Source: Paraburkholderia sp. BL10I2N1 (lineage in GTDB: Bacteria > Pseudomonadota > Gammaproteobacteria > Burkholderiales > Burkholderiaceae). From it: a stretch of DNA of 64,000 nucleotides. Made by a program: the position numbers and the translations under genes. Shown here piece after piece: positions 1-10,156 of the stretch. Each line of letters starts with the position of its first letter. Positions within the stretch are counted from its first letter, which is position 1. The notes beneath the pieces were generated by a model that did not search any database, was not told the DNA's origin, and was given only the letters and a program-made list of their open reading frames with translations. Location of the stretch: positions 1,302,001-1,366,000 of the forward strand of contig NZ_SNWA01000002.1 in assembly GCF_004361815.1 (NCBI RefSeq). Reading direction: 5' to 3'.

Positions 1-1
1 G

Positions 2-1951
2 ACTCCATTCGTTGCGCAGGCCAATCTGGCAGATCCAGGTGTGTTCGAACGCTTTTCCCTCGAACGGTTTCCCGAGTACTTCAAGGAGTTCGCGGACCTT
101 CTGGACTGGTACAAATACTGGGAGACGACGTTCGACGCCAGCCATCCCCCGTTCTGGCGCTGGTTCGTCGGCGGCAGGATCAACGCGTGTTACAACTGTG
201 TGGATCGCCACCTCCCCGGCTACAGGAACAAGACGGCGATCCATTTCGTGCCCGAGCCGGAGAGTGAGGCGGTACAGCACCTCACCTACCAGGAGCTTTT
301 CGTACGCGTCAACGAGTTTGCGGCCCTGCTGCGCGATTTCGGCGGTCTGAAGGCGGGCGACCGTGTGACCCTGCATATGCCGATGGTAGCGGAGCTCCCT
401 ATCACCATGCTCGCATGCGCCCGGCTCGGCGTGATTCACTCGCAGGTCTTCAGCGGATTCAGTGGAAAGGCGTGCGGCGATCGGGTCTCGGATTCCGGGA
501 GCCGCCTGTTGATCACGATGGACGCCTATTACCGCGCCGGTGAGCTCCTTGATCACAAGGAGAAGGCTGACGCTGCAGTCATGGAGGCCGCCAGCACCGG
601 TCATCAGGTCGACAAGGTTCTGATCTGGCAGCGCTACCCGGGCAGGCACTCGAGTCCCACGAAGCTCGTGGATGGACGCGACGTCATCATCAACGACGTC
701 CTTGGGAGATTTCGTGGCAAACGGGTCGAGCCCGTGCAGATGCCGGCCGAGGCGCCGCTTTTCCTCATGTACACAAGCGGCACCACAGGGCGGCCCAAAG
801 GCTGCCAGCACTCCACCGGTGGCTACCTTGCCTACGTCACGTGGACGTCAAAGTACATCCAGGACATCCATCCCGAAGACGTTTACTGGTGCATGGCCGA
901 CATCGGCTGGATCACCGGCCACTCCTACATCGTCTACGGCCCGCTCGCGCTCGCCGCTTCCTCGGTTATGTACGAAGGTGTGCCGGCGTATCCGGACGCG
1001 GGGCGGCCGTGGCGTATCGCTGAAAACCTCGGGGTCAACACCTTTCACACGTCGCCCACGGCAATCCGCGCGCTACGACGCAACGGACCTGACGAACCCG
1101 CGAAATACAACTACCGTTTCAAACACATGACGACCGTTGGTGAGCCTATCGAGCCCGAAGTGTGGAAGTGGTACCACGCTGTGGTCGGCAAGGGCGAGGC
1201 GGTCATCGTGGACACCTGGTGGCAGACCGAAAACGGCGGATTCCTTTGCAGCACGGTGCCGGCGATCCACAAGATGAAGCCCGGCAGCACGGGCCCCGCT
1301 ATTCCAGGCATTCATCCGGTGATCTACGACGACGAGGGAAAAGAGCTGCCGGGCGGTTCGGGCAAGGCCGGCAACATCTGCATCCGCAACCCCTGGCCCG
1401 GATCCTTCCAGACCATCTGGAAGGATCCGGATCGCTACGTCAGCCAGTACTACGCGCGCTATTGCAAGGATCCCGGGAGTAAAGACTGGCGCGACTGGCC
1501 GTATATGGCTGGTGATGGCGCGGTGCAGGCACTGGACGGTTACTATCGGATCCTCGGCCGCATTGACGACGTGATCAATGTTGCCGGCCATCGCCTCGGC
1601 ACCAAGGAAATCGAGTCGGCAGCTCTTCTCGTGTCCGAGGTTGTCGAGGCAGCAGTGGTACCGGTCGCCGACCCGATAAAGGGCAAGGTGCCTGACCTCT
1701 ATGTTTCATTGAAACCGGGACTCGCGCCCTCCGTGAAGCTTGCGGATAAAGTCACGGCATCGGTGGTTTCCCAGATCGGCGCAATCGCGCGGCCGCGCCG
1801 TGTCGTCATCGTGCCCGATATGCCCAAGACGCGCTCGGGAAAAATCATGCGCCGTGTGCTCGCGGCAATTTCCAGTCATCAGGATCCTGGCGACGTATCC
1901 ACCCTTGCCAATCCGGAGATTGTTGAACAGATCAAGGAACTCGCCCGGTAG
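2..1951 (+). CDS. AMP-forming acetyl/propionyl-CoA synthetase, 5' end outside window
   Basis: This is an adenylate-forming synthetase that makes an acyl-CoA from a short carboxylate, ATP and CoA in the cytoplasm. The frame is open from the first bases of the window, and the residues before the GTG at 41 (TPFVAQANLADPG) still look like the ACS N-terminus. The real start is therefore upstream and the GTG is not a start. Visible motifs are the P-loop-like YTSGTTGRPKG, the core DTWWQTENGG, the YRILGRIDDVINVAGHRLG hinge and the C-terminal RSGKIMRR carrying the catalytic, acetylatable lysine. The usual DTWWQTE-T is DTWWQTE-N here. Size and motifs fit Acs/PrpE; substrate preference cannot be read from sequence. 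Confidence 0.9.
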   Translation, partial: TPFVAQANLADPGVFERFSLERFPEYFKEFADLLDWYKYWETTFDASHPPFWRWFVGGRINACYNCVDRHLPGYRNKTAIHFVPEPESEAVQHLTYQELFVRVNEFAALLRDFGGLKAGDRVTLHMPMVAELPITMLACARLGVIHSQVFSGFSGKACGDRVSDSGSRLLITMDAYYRAGELLDHKEKADAAVMEAASTGHQVDKVLIWQRYPGRHSSPTKLVDGRDVIINDVLGRFRGKRVEPVQMPAEAPLFLMYTSGTTGRPKGCQHSTGGYLAYVTWTSKYIQDIHPEDVYWCMADIGWITGHSYIVYGPLALAASSVMYEGVPAYPDAGRPWRIAENLGVNTFHTSPTAIRALRRNGPDEPAKYNYRFKHMTTVGEPIEPEVWKWYHAVVGKGEAVIVDTWWQTENGGFLCSTVPAIHKMKPGSTGPAIPGIHPVIYDDEGKELPGGSGKAGNICIRNPWPGSFQTIWKDPDRYVSQYYARYCKDPGSKDWRDWPYMAGDGAVQALDGYYRILGRIDDVINVAGHRLGTKEIESAALLVSEVVEAAVVPVADPIKGKVPDLYVSLKPGLAPSVKLADKVTASVVSQIGAIARPRRVVIVPDMPKTRSGKIMRRVLAAISSHQDPGDVSTLANPEIVEQIKELAR

Positions 1952-2042
1952 CCCAAAGGCGCGCATCGGACAATCGCCCCAATATATCAATCTGTCGTCG
2001 GCGGCCCTGGCAAGGAGACGTTAATACCAGCGCGAATATGCC

Positions 2043-2073
2043 GCCAGCGTGCCAGCTCTTCTAGCACGCTGGC
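2043..2073. terminator. 10-bp perfect inverted repeat between convergent genes
   Basis: GCCAGCGTGC is followed 11 nt later by its exact complement GCACGCTGGC. It lies between the convergent synthetase and GNAT-like genes, where a bidirectional terminator would be expected. There is no T-run, so termination is an inference. Confidence 0.4.
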
Positions 2074-2090
2074 ACGCGACCGCCCGGATG

Positions 2091-2468
2091 TCACCTCCAG
2101 CCCGACCTGCCGCCATTCTCTCGCGCAGCGTCCCAGAACTGTTCTGCGCAATGGGTCTCAACACTTGGCGTGATCGGCACCCGGTAGGTATTGTGCAGGA
2201 GCAGCAGGAACGCGAGACCGTAACCTCGTCGCCGGAGGGGCTCTGGTACCACAAGCCGATAGATGTACAGATGATCTCGGAGTGGCGACAGACCGTAAGT
2301 CGCTTTCCCCACCTTTTCACCTGCGACGTCGCAGATGATGGTTTCCCAAACCGGATTGGGCAACGTTGGCGATCCGGGATCAATCGTCGTGGTCCTGACA
2401 CTGATCCTGGGCAGACCGCGAATTTTTCGTCGCAAGAACAAAGTGCGCAGAAAGTCGATCATTTTCAT
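2091..2468 (-). CDS. GNAT-like small protein
   Basis: About 125 residues starting at an ATG (MKMIDFLRTLF). The middle carries LYIYRLVVPEPLRRRGYGLA, which resembles the acetyl-CoA-binding motif A of GNAT N-acetyltransferases (V-x-P-x-x-R-x-x-G-x-G/A). The protein is short and basic at its N-terminus, and the C-terminal GNAT strand is poorly recognisable. It may be a diverged or partial acetyltransferase. It converges with the acyl-CoA synthetase. Acs enzymes are often regulated by GNAT acetyltransferases, but nothing here shows that this protein does so. No strong ribosome-binding site is visible. Confidence 0.5.
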   Translation of the reverse strand: MKMIDFLRTLFLRRKIRGLPRISVRTTTIDPGSPTLPNPVWETIICDVAGEKVGKATYGLSPLRDHLYIYRLVVPEPLRRRGYGLAFLLLLHNTYRVPITPSVETHCAEQFWDAARENGGRSGWR

Positions 2469-2776
2469 GTGATGTCTGCGGCACACCGAGGGTAACAACG
2501 ATTCGTGTTGCTGGATTTCACCCGAACACGATTGGTTCAAAGCCGTCAAGCCATATGACCAGTATCGCAGGACACATTACGTAAAGAAATCAGTACCGGA
2601 TAAATCGTCGACAGGATAAGGATGACGGCGTGGAGGGGATTTCCTACCGGAGGGCTATTCGGAACGCGCTCCCACTGCCGAACGGGACGTGCCAGGTCAC
2701 GATGGATCCTGCTCGTGCGCTTCCGGTCCATTGCGTTATTTGTTATCTGGATGCCGGGTCAGCATCCGAGGGTACC
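2469..2776. other. Intergenic, no gene seen
   Basis: About 300 bases between fabZ and the GNAT-like gene. Short open frames exist on both strands, but none has a ribosome-binding site or family resemblance. The stretch probably carries the promoter of the GNAT-like gene. Confidence 0.4.
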
Positions 2777-3244
2777 TTACCGGCCGTCCCCATCCGTGTG
2801 TCTGACCGTGCAGATCAGACCGGCCTCTGCCACGACCACGCCATCCACTTCGGCGCGAGCCTTGAACTTCCAGATACCGCGCATATGCCGCTCGAACGTC
2901 GCGTTCAGGATCAGTTGATCTCCAGGTTCCACCACGTGCCTGAAGCGCGCGTTGTCGATGCCGACGAACAGGTACAGGGTGCTGGCCGGATCATGTGGTT
3001 CTTCCGAGAAGGTCAACAGTGCAGCCGTCTGCGCGAGCGCTTCCAGAATCAGCACGCCCGGCATCACCGGACGACTCGGGAAGTGACCCGTGAAGTACGG
3101 TTCATTGACCGATACGTTCTTCAGCGCCCTGATGCGCTTGTGCGGCTCGAGTTCGAGTACCCGATCGACCAGCAGGATCGGATAGCGATGCGGCAGCAGC
3201 GTGAGAATCCTGTGAATGTCGAGATTGATTTTTTCAGTGCTCAT
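2777..3244 (-). CDS. fabZ: 3-hydroxyacyl-ACP dehydratase FabZ (accessory copy)
   Basis: 155 residues with a hot-dog fold signature. It dehydrates (3R)-hydroxyacyl-ACP in fatty acid elongation. The active-site loop [12 protein letters not shown] supplies His54, and ILEALAQ supplies Glu68 on the first helix. An in-frame GTG lies 15 nt upstream, but the ATG giving [14 protein letters not shown] matches the family N-terminus. The usual FabZ gene sits in the lpxD-fabZ-lpxA operon. This copy is instead beside a sigma factor and 6 kb from an accessory fabH, so it is probably a paralogue serving a specialised or condition-specific lipid pathway (inference). Confidence 0.92.
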   Translation of the reverse strand: MSTEKINLDIHRILTLLPHRYPILLVDRVLELEPHKRIRALKNVSVNEPYFTGHFPSRPVMPGVLILEALAQTAALLTFSEEPHDPASTLYLFVGIDNARFRHVVEPGDQLILNATFERHMRGIWKFKARAEVDGVVVAEAGLICTVRHTDGDGR

Positions 3245-3540
3245 GGTGTTTCTGTTCACGCGTTGACCGCGCGCTGATCACTCCGGATGCTGGTGCAGGT
3301 GGGTAGGTATAACGCATGCTGCCACTGGTTCCGTCACCCGGCGGCAGCATGCGACCCTTCTGGTCTGATGCTCGCTCGCACCTTACCCGGTGCTCACGCC
3401 TTGTCGCCCGAGGCATCGGCAGCCGCCGCGCCGAATGCCTTGAAACGGCCGCACTGTCTGTCGAGATTGCACATCAACGCGGCGCTTCGTTTCTCATCCG
3501 GTGTACCCGGCCCCGCCGGACCGTGTATCGCCTCCGGTTT

Positions 3541-5673
3541 CTACTCGTCGTCGCCCAGGAACGACTTCAATCGCCCGGACCGGGCCGGGTGCCGCAGCTT
3601 GCGCAGTGCCTTGGCTTCAATCTGTCGGATCCGTTCGCGCGTCAGCTCAAACTGCACTCCGAGTTCCTCCAGAGTGTGATCGTTGCCGCTATCGATACCG
3701 AAACGCAGGCGCAGAATCTTCGCTTCGCGCGGCGTCAACGTCGTGAGCGCCTCGCTGACGGCATCCCGCATGCTGGCCTGGAGCGCGGCGTCGTCGGGCA
3801 AAATCGCCGCGGGGTCCTCGATCAGGTCGCCTACCGACGTATCGTCGTTTTCCCCGACGGACGCATCCAGGGAAACCGGCTCCCTGACGATCCGCAGCAT
3901 TGCCCGAACCTTGTTTTCCTGCATCTCCATCCGCTCCGCCAGCACGGCGGCGTCGGGTTCCCGTCCGGTTTCCTGCAGGATCTGGCGCGACATCCGTTTC
4001 AGTTTGTTGATCGACTCGATCATATGGACAGGGACCCGGATGGTGCGCGCCTGATCGGCGACCGACCGGGTGATGGCCTGCCGGATCCACCAGGTCGCGT
4101 AGGTAGAGAACTTGTACCCACGACGGTATTCAAACTTGTCAACGGCGCGCATCAGGCCGATATTGCCTTCCTGTATCAGATCGAGAAACAGCAGGCCGCG
4201 GTTCACGTACCGCTTCGCGATCGAGATCACCAGCCGCAGATTCGCTTCGATCATTTCGCCTTTCGCGCGCAGCGTTTTCGCTTCACTTGCGGCCATCGCG
4301 CGGCAGACGTCCCTGAAATCGTCGAGCGGCAGCGCGACCCGCTTTTGCAGGACGAGCAACTTTTCCTGCTCCAGCCAGATCGCGGGGAGGTTTCGCTCCA
4401 GCACGCCACTGAACGGGCACCCTGCCGCGACGAGTTGCTGTAGCCACGCCGGGCTGGTCTCGTTGCCCCGGAAATGCGCGATAAACGTGTCGCGAGGCAC
4501 ATCACACCGGTCAACCGCGATCCGGGCGATTTCGCGCTCGATGGTTCGTACCTCATTGGCGGATACCCGCAACGCGCCGCACAAACGGTCGATCGTGCGG
4601 GCCGTGAAGCGGATCGTCATCAGTTCGGTCTCGATCGCCGCCTGTGCCGTGCGATAGCAGTCGGATCCGTAACCCTCCGTCTCGTATGCGTCGAGCAATT
4701 TCTCGAACCACCCGGCTACCGTCGCAAACTTCTCCAGCGCCTCACGCTTCAGAGTCTCGCTGTGCAGATTGGCCGACGCGGCTTCAGCACCGTCATCATC
4801 TTCGTCGCCCTGAACCTCGCCGGGGACCTGATCGCCGTCGACGCTTTCCTCCGCGACGGCAACAATGTCATCCGTCTGCACCGCAGCCGGATCGATCATC
4901 CCATCGACAAACTCTTCGATCGGGGTTGCGCCGCTGGCAACAGCGTTAGCGATCGCCAGTAGATCCGCGATCGTTGTCGGGCACGAAGATATGGCCCGGA
5001 TCATGTCGTTGCGGCCCTCTTCGATGCGTCGCGCAAGTGCAACCTCACCCTGGCGGGTGAGGAGTTCAGTGGCACCCATCTCTCGCATGTACATGCGCAC
5101 GGGATCGGTGGTGCGGCCGAACTCGGCGTCCACGCTCGAGATGGCTGCCACGGCCTCTTCCTCAACCTGCTCATCGGACGAACCCGCGACCGCATGATCG
5201 TGCATCACCATGGACTCGACGTCCGGTGCCTGCTCGAACACGGCGATGCCCATGTCGCTGAAAGCTCTGATCACGTTTTCGATCGCATCAGGTTGCGCCA
5301 GGCGCTCAGGCAGGCAGTCGCTAATTTCCCCACGAATGACGAAACCGCGCTCATTTCCCAGCTTGATCAGCGCCCTCAGGTCCGCGCGGCTACTTTCGTT
5401 TTCTCCAGCGGACTCATCCGGTAGCGCTGCAGTGGCGTCGTTCACACGTGAGTCTGCTTTCGTCCGGCGTGGAGCGGTCCCCGGTGGAACTGCTCCAACC
5501 GCGGACCCGGTGTCTCGCGCTCCGTCCCGCGTCGCCGGGTCCGCTGGTCGCGGTGTCCCCGCGACCGCCGCGCGTGCGCGATCCGTACCGCCTCTGCCTG
5601 CGTGTCCATTCTTCACGTTGAGGTCGCCCGGCATCACGTCCAGTGTCGGCCTCTTCACAGCCTTCTTCGTCAC
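3541..5673 (-). CDS. rpoD: RNA polymerase sigma-70 factor, RpoD type (probably a paralogue)
   Basis: 710 residues. The N-terminal ~90 residues are low-complexity. Region 1.1 follows ([12 protein letters not shown]..), then region 1.2 ([20 protein letters not shown]), and a long non-conserved region typical of proteobacterial RpoD. Region 2 carries [25 protein letters not shown] and [15 protein letters not shown]. Region 4 ends in [20 protein letters not shown]. The start is GTG preceded by a good AAGGAG. Regions 2.4 and 4.2 look canonical, so it should read housekeeping-like promoters. It lacks the usual dnaG-rpoD neighbourhood and lies in an accessory-type cluster between fabZ and maeB. A second, condition-specific RpoD is therefore likely, though that cannot be proved without the rest of the genome. 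Confidence 0.93.
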   Translation of the reverse strand: MTKKAVKRPTLDVMPGDLNVKNGHAGRGGTDRARAAVAGTPRPADPATRDGARDTGSAVGAVPPGTAPRRTKADSRVNDATAALPDESAGENESSRADLRALIKLGNERGFVIRGEISDCLPERLAQPDAIENVIRAFSDMGIAVFEQAPDVESMVMHDHAVAGSSDEQVEEEAVAAISSVDAEFGRTTDPVRMYMREMGATELLTRQGEVALARRIEEGRNDMIRAISSCPTTIADLLAIANAVASGATPIEEFVDGMIDPAAVQTDDIVAVAEESVDGDQVPGEVQGDEDDDGAEAASANLHSETLKREALEKFATVAGWFEKLLDAYETEGYGSDCYRTAQAAIETELMTIRFTARTIDRLCGALRVSANEVRTIEREIARIAVDRCDVPRDTFIAHFRGNETSPAWLQQLVAAGCPFSGVLERNLPAIWLEQEKLLVLQKRVALPLDDFRDVCRAMAASEAKTLRAKGEMIEANLRLVISIAKRYVNRGLLFLDLIQEGNIGLMRAVDKFEYRRGYKFSTYATWWIRQAITRSVADQARTIRVPVHMIESINKLKRMSRQILQETGREPDAAVLAERMEMQENKVRAMLRIVREPVSLDASVGENDDTSVGDLIEDPAAILPDDAALQASMRDAVSEALTTLTPREAKILRLRFGIDSGNDHTLEELGVQFELTRERIRQIEAKALRKLRHPARSGRLKSFLGDDE

Positions 5674-5749
5674 GCGGTCGCTCCTTTGAATATGACGTCA
5701 GGGTTAGCGCGCTGCACGTGCGGCAGCCTTCTCGAGGTGGATAGCCATT

Positions 5750-6007
5750 TCAGAGGCGCGCACCATGCGCCCGGATCAGCTGGACCAGTTCAGATACCGA
5801 AATCTCATACCGGACCTCCTGTTCGGGACCCGTCGCGTGATGATCGCTGTATCGCTCCTCGATCTCGATGAGCACGGCGGTTCTGCCGTCGGGTGATGCC
5901 TGCAGCGTGACGTCGCGATGCGCCTGCACCTGATGGCCAACGGGGCTGACCGGATCGTGATGCAGTCGCAGACGTCCAGGGTCGTTGTTGCGTGGAGCTG
6001 AATTCAT
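5750..6007 (-). CDS. Small hypothetical protein
   Basis: 85 residues, starting at an ATG preceded by AGGGGAAAG at good spacing. The middle has alternating hydrophobic strands (VTLQASPDGRTAVLIEIEER) and the C-terminus is a short amphipathic helix (SVSELVQLIRAHGARL). No signal peptide or membrane segment is seen and the family is not recognised. It lies 76 bases upstream of rpoD on the same strand and is divergent from maeB, so palindrome A at 6123 sits between it and maeB and could control both directions. Confidence 0.6.
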   Translation of the reverse strand: MNSAPRNNDPGRLRLHHDPVSPVGHQVQAHRDVTLQASPDGRTAVLIEIEERYSDHHATGPEQEVRYEISVSELVQLIRAHGARL

Positions 6008-6122
6008 CTGGGCTTTCCCCTAATCCATTTCTGTCTGCAGTCTTGCCTTGCCGGGCCGCGACAGGCGCGCGCATTGCGCCGCGAAGTCTGGTGTCACAGC
6101 TCCTCTGTGCATGCCGTTGACG

Positions 6123-6139
6123 TGATAATATCATTATCA
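6123..6139. promoter_or_regulatory. Palindromic operator A (7-3-7)
   Basis: TGATAATATCATTATCA, a perfect 7-bp inverted repeat with a 3-bp centre, 32 bases upstream of the maeB start. The 22 bases from 6123 to 6144 are identical to those from 10373 to 10394. The half-site also resembles Fur-family half-sites, whose classical Bacillus form is spaced 7-1-7. Confidence 0.7.
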
Positions 6140-6171
6140 TTGTCTGCAAATTTTGTTAACCAGAGGACATC

Positions 6172-8481
6172 ATGCCTGCCACAGTCCAGGGTAAACTCCG
6201 CGAAGCCGCCCTCGATTACCACGAGTTCCCGACCCCGGGGAAGATCGCGATCGCCCCGACCAAGCAGATGATCAACCAGCGCGACCTCGCGCTGGCGTAC
6301 TCGCCGGGCGTTGCGTTCGCGTGCGAGGAAATCGTCGAGAACCCGCTGAACGCCGCGCGCTTCACCGCGCGCAGCAACCTCGTCGGCGTCGTCACGAACG
6401 GCACCGCGGTGCTGGGTCTCGGCAACATCGGGCCGCTCGCCTCGAAGCCGGTCATGGAAGGCAAGGCCGTTCTGTTCAAGAAGTTCGCCGGCATCGACGT
6501 GTTCGATATCGAGCTGAACGAGTCCGATCCGCACAAGCTGGTCGACGTAATCGCCGCGCTCGAACCGACCTTCGGCGGCATCAACCTGGAAGACATCAAG
6601 GCGCCGGACTGCTTCATCGTCGAGCGCGAATGCCGCAAGCGCATGAAGATTCCGGTCTTCCACGACGACCAGCATGGCACGGCGATCGTGGTCGCGGCGG
6701 CGATCACCAACGGCCTGAAGGTGGTCGGCAAGAGCATCAAGGAAGTGAAGCTGGTCGCCTCCGGCGCGGGCGCGGCGGCGCTGGCCTGTCTGGATCTGCT
6801 GGTCGATATCGGCCTGCCGCTCGAAAACATCACCGTCACCGATCTGGCCGGCGTGGTCTACACGGGCCGCGTCGAGTTGATGGACCCGGACAAGGAGCGC
6901 TTCGCGCGTGAAACCGACGCTCGCACGCTCGCTGAGGCGATCGGCAACGCAGACATTTTCCTCGGCCTGTCGGCCGGCGGCGTCCTCAAGCAGGACATGG
7001 TCAAGCAGATGGCCGACAAGCCGCTGATTCTGGCGCTGGCCAACCCGACGCCCGAAATCCTGCCAGAACTCGCGCTCGAAGTGCGTCCGGACGCTGTGCT
7101 GTGCACGGGCCGTACCGACTATCCGAACCAGGTGAACAACGTGCTGGTGTTCCCGTTCCTGTTCCGCGGCGCGCTGGACGCGGGCGCGACGACAGTGACG
7201 CGTGAAATGGAAATCGCGGCGGTCAATGCGATCGCCGAACTGGCACGCCAGGAGCAGAGCGACATCGTCGCGACGGCGTACGGCATCCAGGACCTGTCGT
7301 TTGGTCCTGCCTACCTGATTCCGAAGCCGTTCGATCCGCGCCTGATCGTCAAGATCGCACCGGCGGTGGCGAAGGCCGCGATGGATTCGGGCGTTGCCGA
7401 GCGCCCGATCGAGGACATGGACGCCTACGAGCAGCACCTGCAGCAATTCGTCTATCACAGCGGCACGACCATGAAGCCGATTTTCCAGCTGGCGCGCAGC
7501 GTCGAGGCGGAGAAGAAGCGCATCGTGTTCGCGGAAGGCGAGGAAGAGCGCGTGCTGCGTGCGATGCAGATCGTGGTCGACGAAAAGCTCGCGACGCCGA
7601 TTCTGATCGGCCGCCCAGCGGTGATCAAGCACCGGATCGAGCGCTATTGCCTGCGTCTTACGCCTGGCGTCGACTTCACGATCGTCAACACCGACCACGA
7701 CGAACGTTATCGCGACTTCTGGCAGGAGTATCACCGGCTGATGGCTCGCAAGGGCATCAGCGAGCAGATGGCCAAGCTCGAAATGCGCCGCCGCACCACG
7801 CTGATCGGCGCGATGCTGGTGAAGAAGGGCGAGGCCGATGGCATGATCTGCGGCACGGTCAGCACGACACACCGGCACCTGCACTTCATCGATCAGGTGA
7901 TCGGCAAGAAGGGCGGCCGCAACGTCTATGCGGCGATGAATGGGCTGGTGCTGCCGGGCCGGCAGATCTTCCTGGTCGACACCCACGTGAACGTCGATCC
8001 GACACCCGGGCAGCTCGCCGAGATCACGATCATGGCGGCCGAAGAAGTGCGCCGCTTCGGCATCGAGCCGAAAGTCGCGCTGCTGTCGCACTCGAACTTC
8101 GGCACCAGCAACGCGCCGACCGCGCAGAAGATGCGCGACACGCTGGCGATCCTGCGCGAGCGCGCGCCGGACCTGCAGGTGGACGGCGAAATGCACGGCG
8201 ACGTTGCGCTCGACGCCAATCTGCGCCGCGAAGTGCTGCCCGACTCGACGCTCGAAGGCGACGCGAACCTGCTGATCCTGCCGAATATTGATGCGGCGAA
8301 CATCGCGTACAGCCTGCTCAAGACGGCCGCAGGCAACAACATCACAATCGGTCCGATGCTGCTGGGTGCCGCGAAGCCGGTACATGTGCTGACCGCGTCC
8401 GCCACGGTGCGTGCCATCGTCAACATGACTGCACTGGTCGTCGCCGATGCAGGTGCCGCATCCCCATCGCCCCGGGTGTGA
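6172..8481 (+). CDS. maeB: NADP-dependent malic enzyme with phosphotransacetylase-like C-terminus
   Basis: 769 residues. The N-terminal half (to about residue 430) is a MaeB-type malic enzyme that decarboxylates malate to pyruvate and makes NADPH. It has YSPGVAFACEEI, the substrate/metal segment EDIKAPDCFIVERECRK, DDQHGTAIV and the dinucleotide-binding GAGAAALACLDLL. The C-terminal half (from about residue 440, KKRIVFAEGEEERVLRAMQ) resembles phosphate acetyltransferase and in this family acts as an acetyl-CoA-sensing regulatory domain rather than a catalytic one. Length matches E. coli MaeB. It follows palindrome A closely. The NADPH it supplies would suit the accessory FabH/FabZ nearby (inference). 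Confidence 0.95.
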   Translation: MPATVQGKLREAALDYHEFPTPGKIAIAPTKQMINQRDLALAYSPGVAFACEEIVENPLNAARFTARSNLVGVVTNGTAVLGLGNIGPLASKPVMEGKAVLFKKFAGIDVFDIELNESDPHKLVDVIAALEPTFGGINLEDIKAPDCFIVERECRKRMKIPVFHDDQHGTAIVVAAAITNGLKVVGKSIKEVKLVASGAGAAALACLDLLVDIGLPLENITVTDLAGVVYTGRVELMDPDKERFARETDARTLAEAIGNADIFLGLSAGGVLKQDMVKQMADKPLILALANPTPEILPELALEVRPDAVLCTGRTDYPNQVNNVLVFPFLFRGALDAGATTVTREMEIAAVNAIAELARQEQSDIVATAYGIQDLSFGPAYLIPKPFDPRLIVKIAPAVAKAAMDSGVAERPIEDMDAYEQHLQQFVYHSGTTMKPIFQLARSVEAEKKRIVFAEGEEERVLRAMQIVVDEKLATPILIGRPAVIKHRIERYCLRLTPGVDFTIVNTDHDERYRDFWQEYHRLMARKGISEQMAKLEMRRRTTLIGAMLVKKGEADGMICGTVSTTHRHLHFIDQVIGKKGGRNVYAAMNGLVLPGRQIFLVDTHVNVDPTPGQLAEITIMAAEEVRRFGIEPKVALLSHSNFGTSNAPTAQKMRDTLAILRERAPDLQVDGEMHGDVALDANLRREVLPDSTLEGDANLLILPNIDAANIAYSLLKTAAGNNITIGPMLLGAAKPVHVLTASATVRAIVNMTALVVADAGAASPSPRV

Positions 8482-8711
8482 CGTTTCAACTGTCGGGGGC
8501 GAGCGCGGCCGGCCCGCGCCATTTCCGCGTCGACTTCGCCTTGCGAGTCCGGTGTTTTCTACGACATTCCGTGGACGAGCGCCGCATGTCGCTATCGGTG
8601 GGATTCCTTTGCGTTTCGCCGCCGGTTACTGCATGAGATATTTTGTGGAGATTGTCGGGCGATTGCACAAGTAATGCTGGATGGGTCTGGGCACCGTTCT
8701 CACTCCCGATA

Positions 8712-8897
8712 TCAGCGAGGGGGGGTGACTGAAAGAACATCAGCCGGCTCGCCGAGCCGTTGGAGCAGCGCCCGAACACGACTCTCCGACAGCAAGTCGC
8801 CTTGTTGCAAACTGCACACCAGCAGAGCATTGAGCTGTCTCGCCCAATAGTGGTCGGGCAATCGCTTAAGCGCCGCGCCGCTGTTGAGTTCAAACAC
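8712..8897 (-). CDS. Possible small protein in the maeB-fabH gap
   Basis: The 627 bases from 8482 to 9108 hold no convincing full-length gene. The best candidate is this 61-residue frame opening with GTG (VFELNSGAALKRLPDHYWA). The frame stays open upstream as LLSLRDDIAHAEH before a stop, without an ATG or a clear ribosome-binding site. Its composition (helical, Leu/Arg/Glu-rich, soluble) looks protein-like. It could be a real short gene or the end of a decayed one. No family is recognised. Confidence 0.3.
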   Translation of the reverse strand: MFELNSGAALKRLPDHYWARQLNALLVCSLQQGDLLSESRVRALLQRLGEPADVLSVTPPR

Positions 8898-9108
8898 GTG
8901 CTCAGCGTGAGCAATATCGTCTCGCAGGCTCAGCAGGGGTTATAAGCCGGAACATTTCCGTGCTTTCTCCCGAAGCTGGTTTCGACAAATGAATGATACG
9001 CGTTCCGGCCCACCGGGTTCATATCCGGAGCACACCCCGGACCGGCATGGAAGGCGCCGGCATCGGAACAGGAAAACCGGCGTGACCTGATTCTCACGGA
9101 CTGCGCCC

Positions 9109-10086
9109 CTACGCCTGCATTGCCAATGCGCCCCAGGTTACGCCGGCCCCCACCGCATGCATCAAGACCTTGTCGCCGCGACGGATACGGCCGTCCCGAT
9201 AGGCATGATCCAGGGCGAGGGGGATGGAAGCAGCAGATGTGTTGCCATGCTCACGGACAGTGGCAACCAGGCGATCGATCGGCACGCCCAGTTTGCGCGC
9301 CGTGGCTTCCATAATGCGGATGTTCGCCTGATGAGGCACGACCCAGGTGAAGTCTGACATCGCCAGGCCACACTGTGCCGCGACTTCCTCGCTGACCGCC
9401 TGGAGCGCACCGACCGCCAGCTTGAACACTGCCGGCCCATCCATGCGCAAAAACGGATCTCCCAACACAGATCCACCGGCAATGCTGCCCGCCACTTTGA
9501 GGATTTCCGAGTGGTGTCCATCGGCATGTAAGGCCGCGCCAAGTATCCCCGGCTCACCGGATGATCTCAGAACCACAGCGCCTGCGCCGTCGCCGAACAG
9601 AACGCAGGTACTGCGATCCTCGAAATCAAGGAGTCTCGAGAATGTCTCCGCTCCGATGACGAGTGCCGTCTTCACCGACGTGGCCCGTATCAGCGCGTCT
9701 GCGACCGTGAGTGCATAGATGAACCCACCGCACACCGCCTGAATGTCGAATGCCGCACAGCCGTTTCGTATTCCGAGTTTCCGCTGGACAAGGCACGCTG
9801 TGCTCGGAAAGATTGCATCGGGTGTGGTGGTGGCTACTACGATCAGATCGATGGCATCCGCTTCGATTGCCGCCGCAGACAGGGCCCGGGACGCGGCCGC
9901 TACGGCAAGATCGCTCGTTTGCGACTGACGGTCAGCGAACCGTCGGGACTGGATGCCGCTGCGTGAATAGATCCAGTCGTCGCTCGTCTCGATGCCCCTG
10001 CTGGCAAGCTGCGACACCAGGTCCGCGTTGGAAATGACGTTCGAAGGCAGGAAACTACCTGTTCCGACAATCCGTGCAAATGACAT
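9109..10086 (-). CDS. fabH: Beta-ketoacyl-ACP synthase III (accessory FabH)
   Basis: 325 residues, thiolase fold. It condenses acyl-CoA with malonyl-ACP to start a fatty acid chain. The Cys-His-Asn triad is visible: Cys119 in [10 protein letters not shown], His252 in [10 protein letters not shown] and Asn282 in [10 protein letters not shown]. The start is an ATG ([10 protein letters not shown]); a GTG nine bases upstream is less likely. It lies away from a plsX-fabH-fabD operon, so it is an extra copy. With fabZ at 2777 it suggests a dedicated acyl-chain-building capacity in this cluster. The acyl-CoA starter might come from the synthetase at the left edge (inference). Confidence 0.93.
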   Translation of the reverse strand: MSFARIVGTGSFLPSNVISNADLVSQLASRGIETSDDWIYSRSGIQSRRFADRQSQTSDLAVAAASRALSAAAIEADAIDLIVVATTTPDAIFPSTACLVQRKLGIRNGCAAFDIQAVCGGFIYALTVADALIRATSVKTALVIGAETFSRLLDFEDRSTCVLFGDGAGAVVLRSSGEPGILGAALHADGHHSEILKVAGSIAGGSVLGDPFLRMDGPAVFKLAVGALQAVSEEVAAQCGLAMSDFTWVVPHQANIRIMEATARKLGVPIDRLVATVREHGNTSAASIPLALDHAYRDGRIRRGDKVLMHAVGAGVTWGALAMQA

Positions 10087-10156
10087 GAATAACACCGGTC
10101 AGAATGTGGAAGGAATCTCGCCGCCGTCAGGATGGACGTCCCGGAGTGAGCGAGTT

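Noticed and set aside
6117..6145. TTGACG and TATCAT near operator A as a sigma-70 promoter
   Set aside because: Spacing between the hexamers is about 12 bases, too short for a normal promoter; it remains possible that other elements act here.
6094..8385. A 763-codon open frame on the minus strand opposite maeB
   Set aside because: It is the exact antisense of a strongly conserved gene in high-GC DNA, is rich in Arg, His and Asp, and has no family resemblance or ribosome-binding site.
8486..8914. 142-codon minus-strand frame after maeB
   Set aside because: Cys/Arg/Ser-rich composition and no start signal; the overlapping frame at 8712-8897 looks more protein-like.
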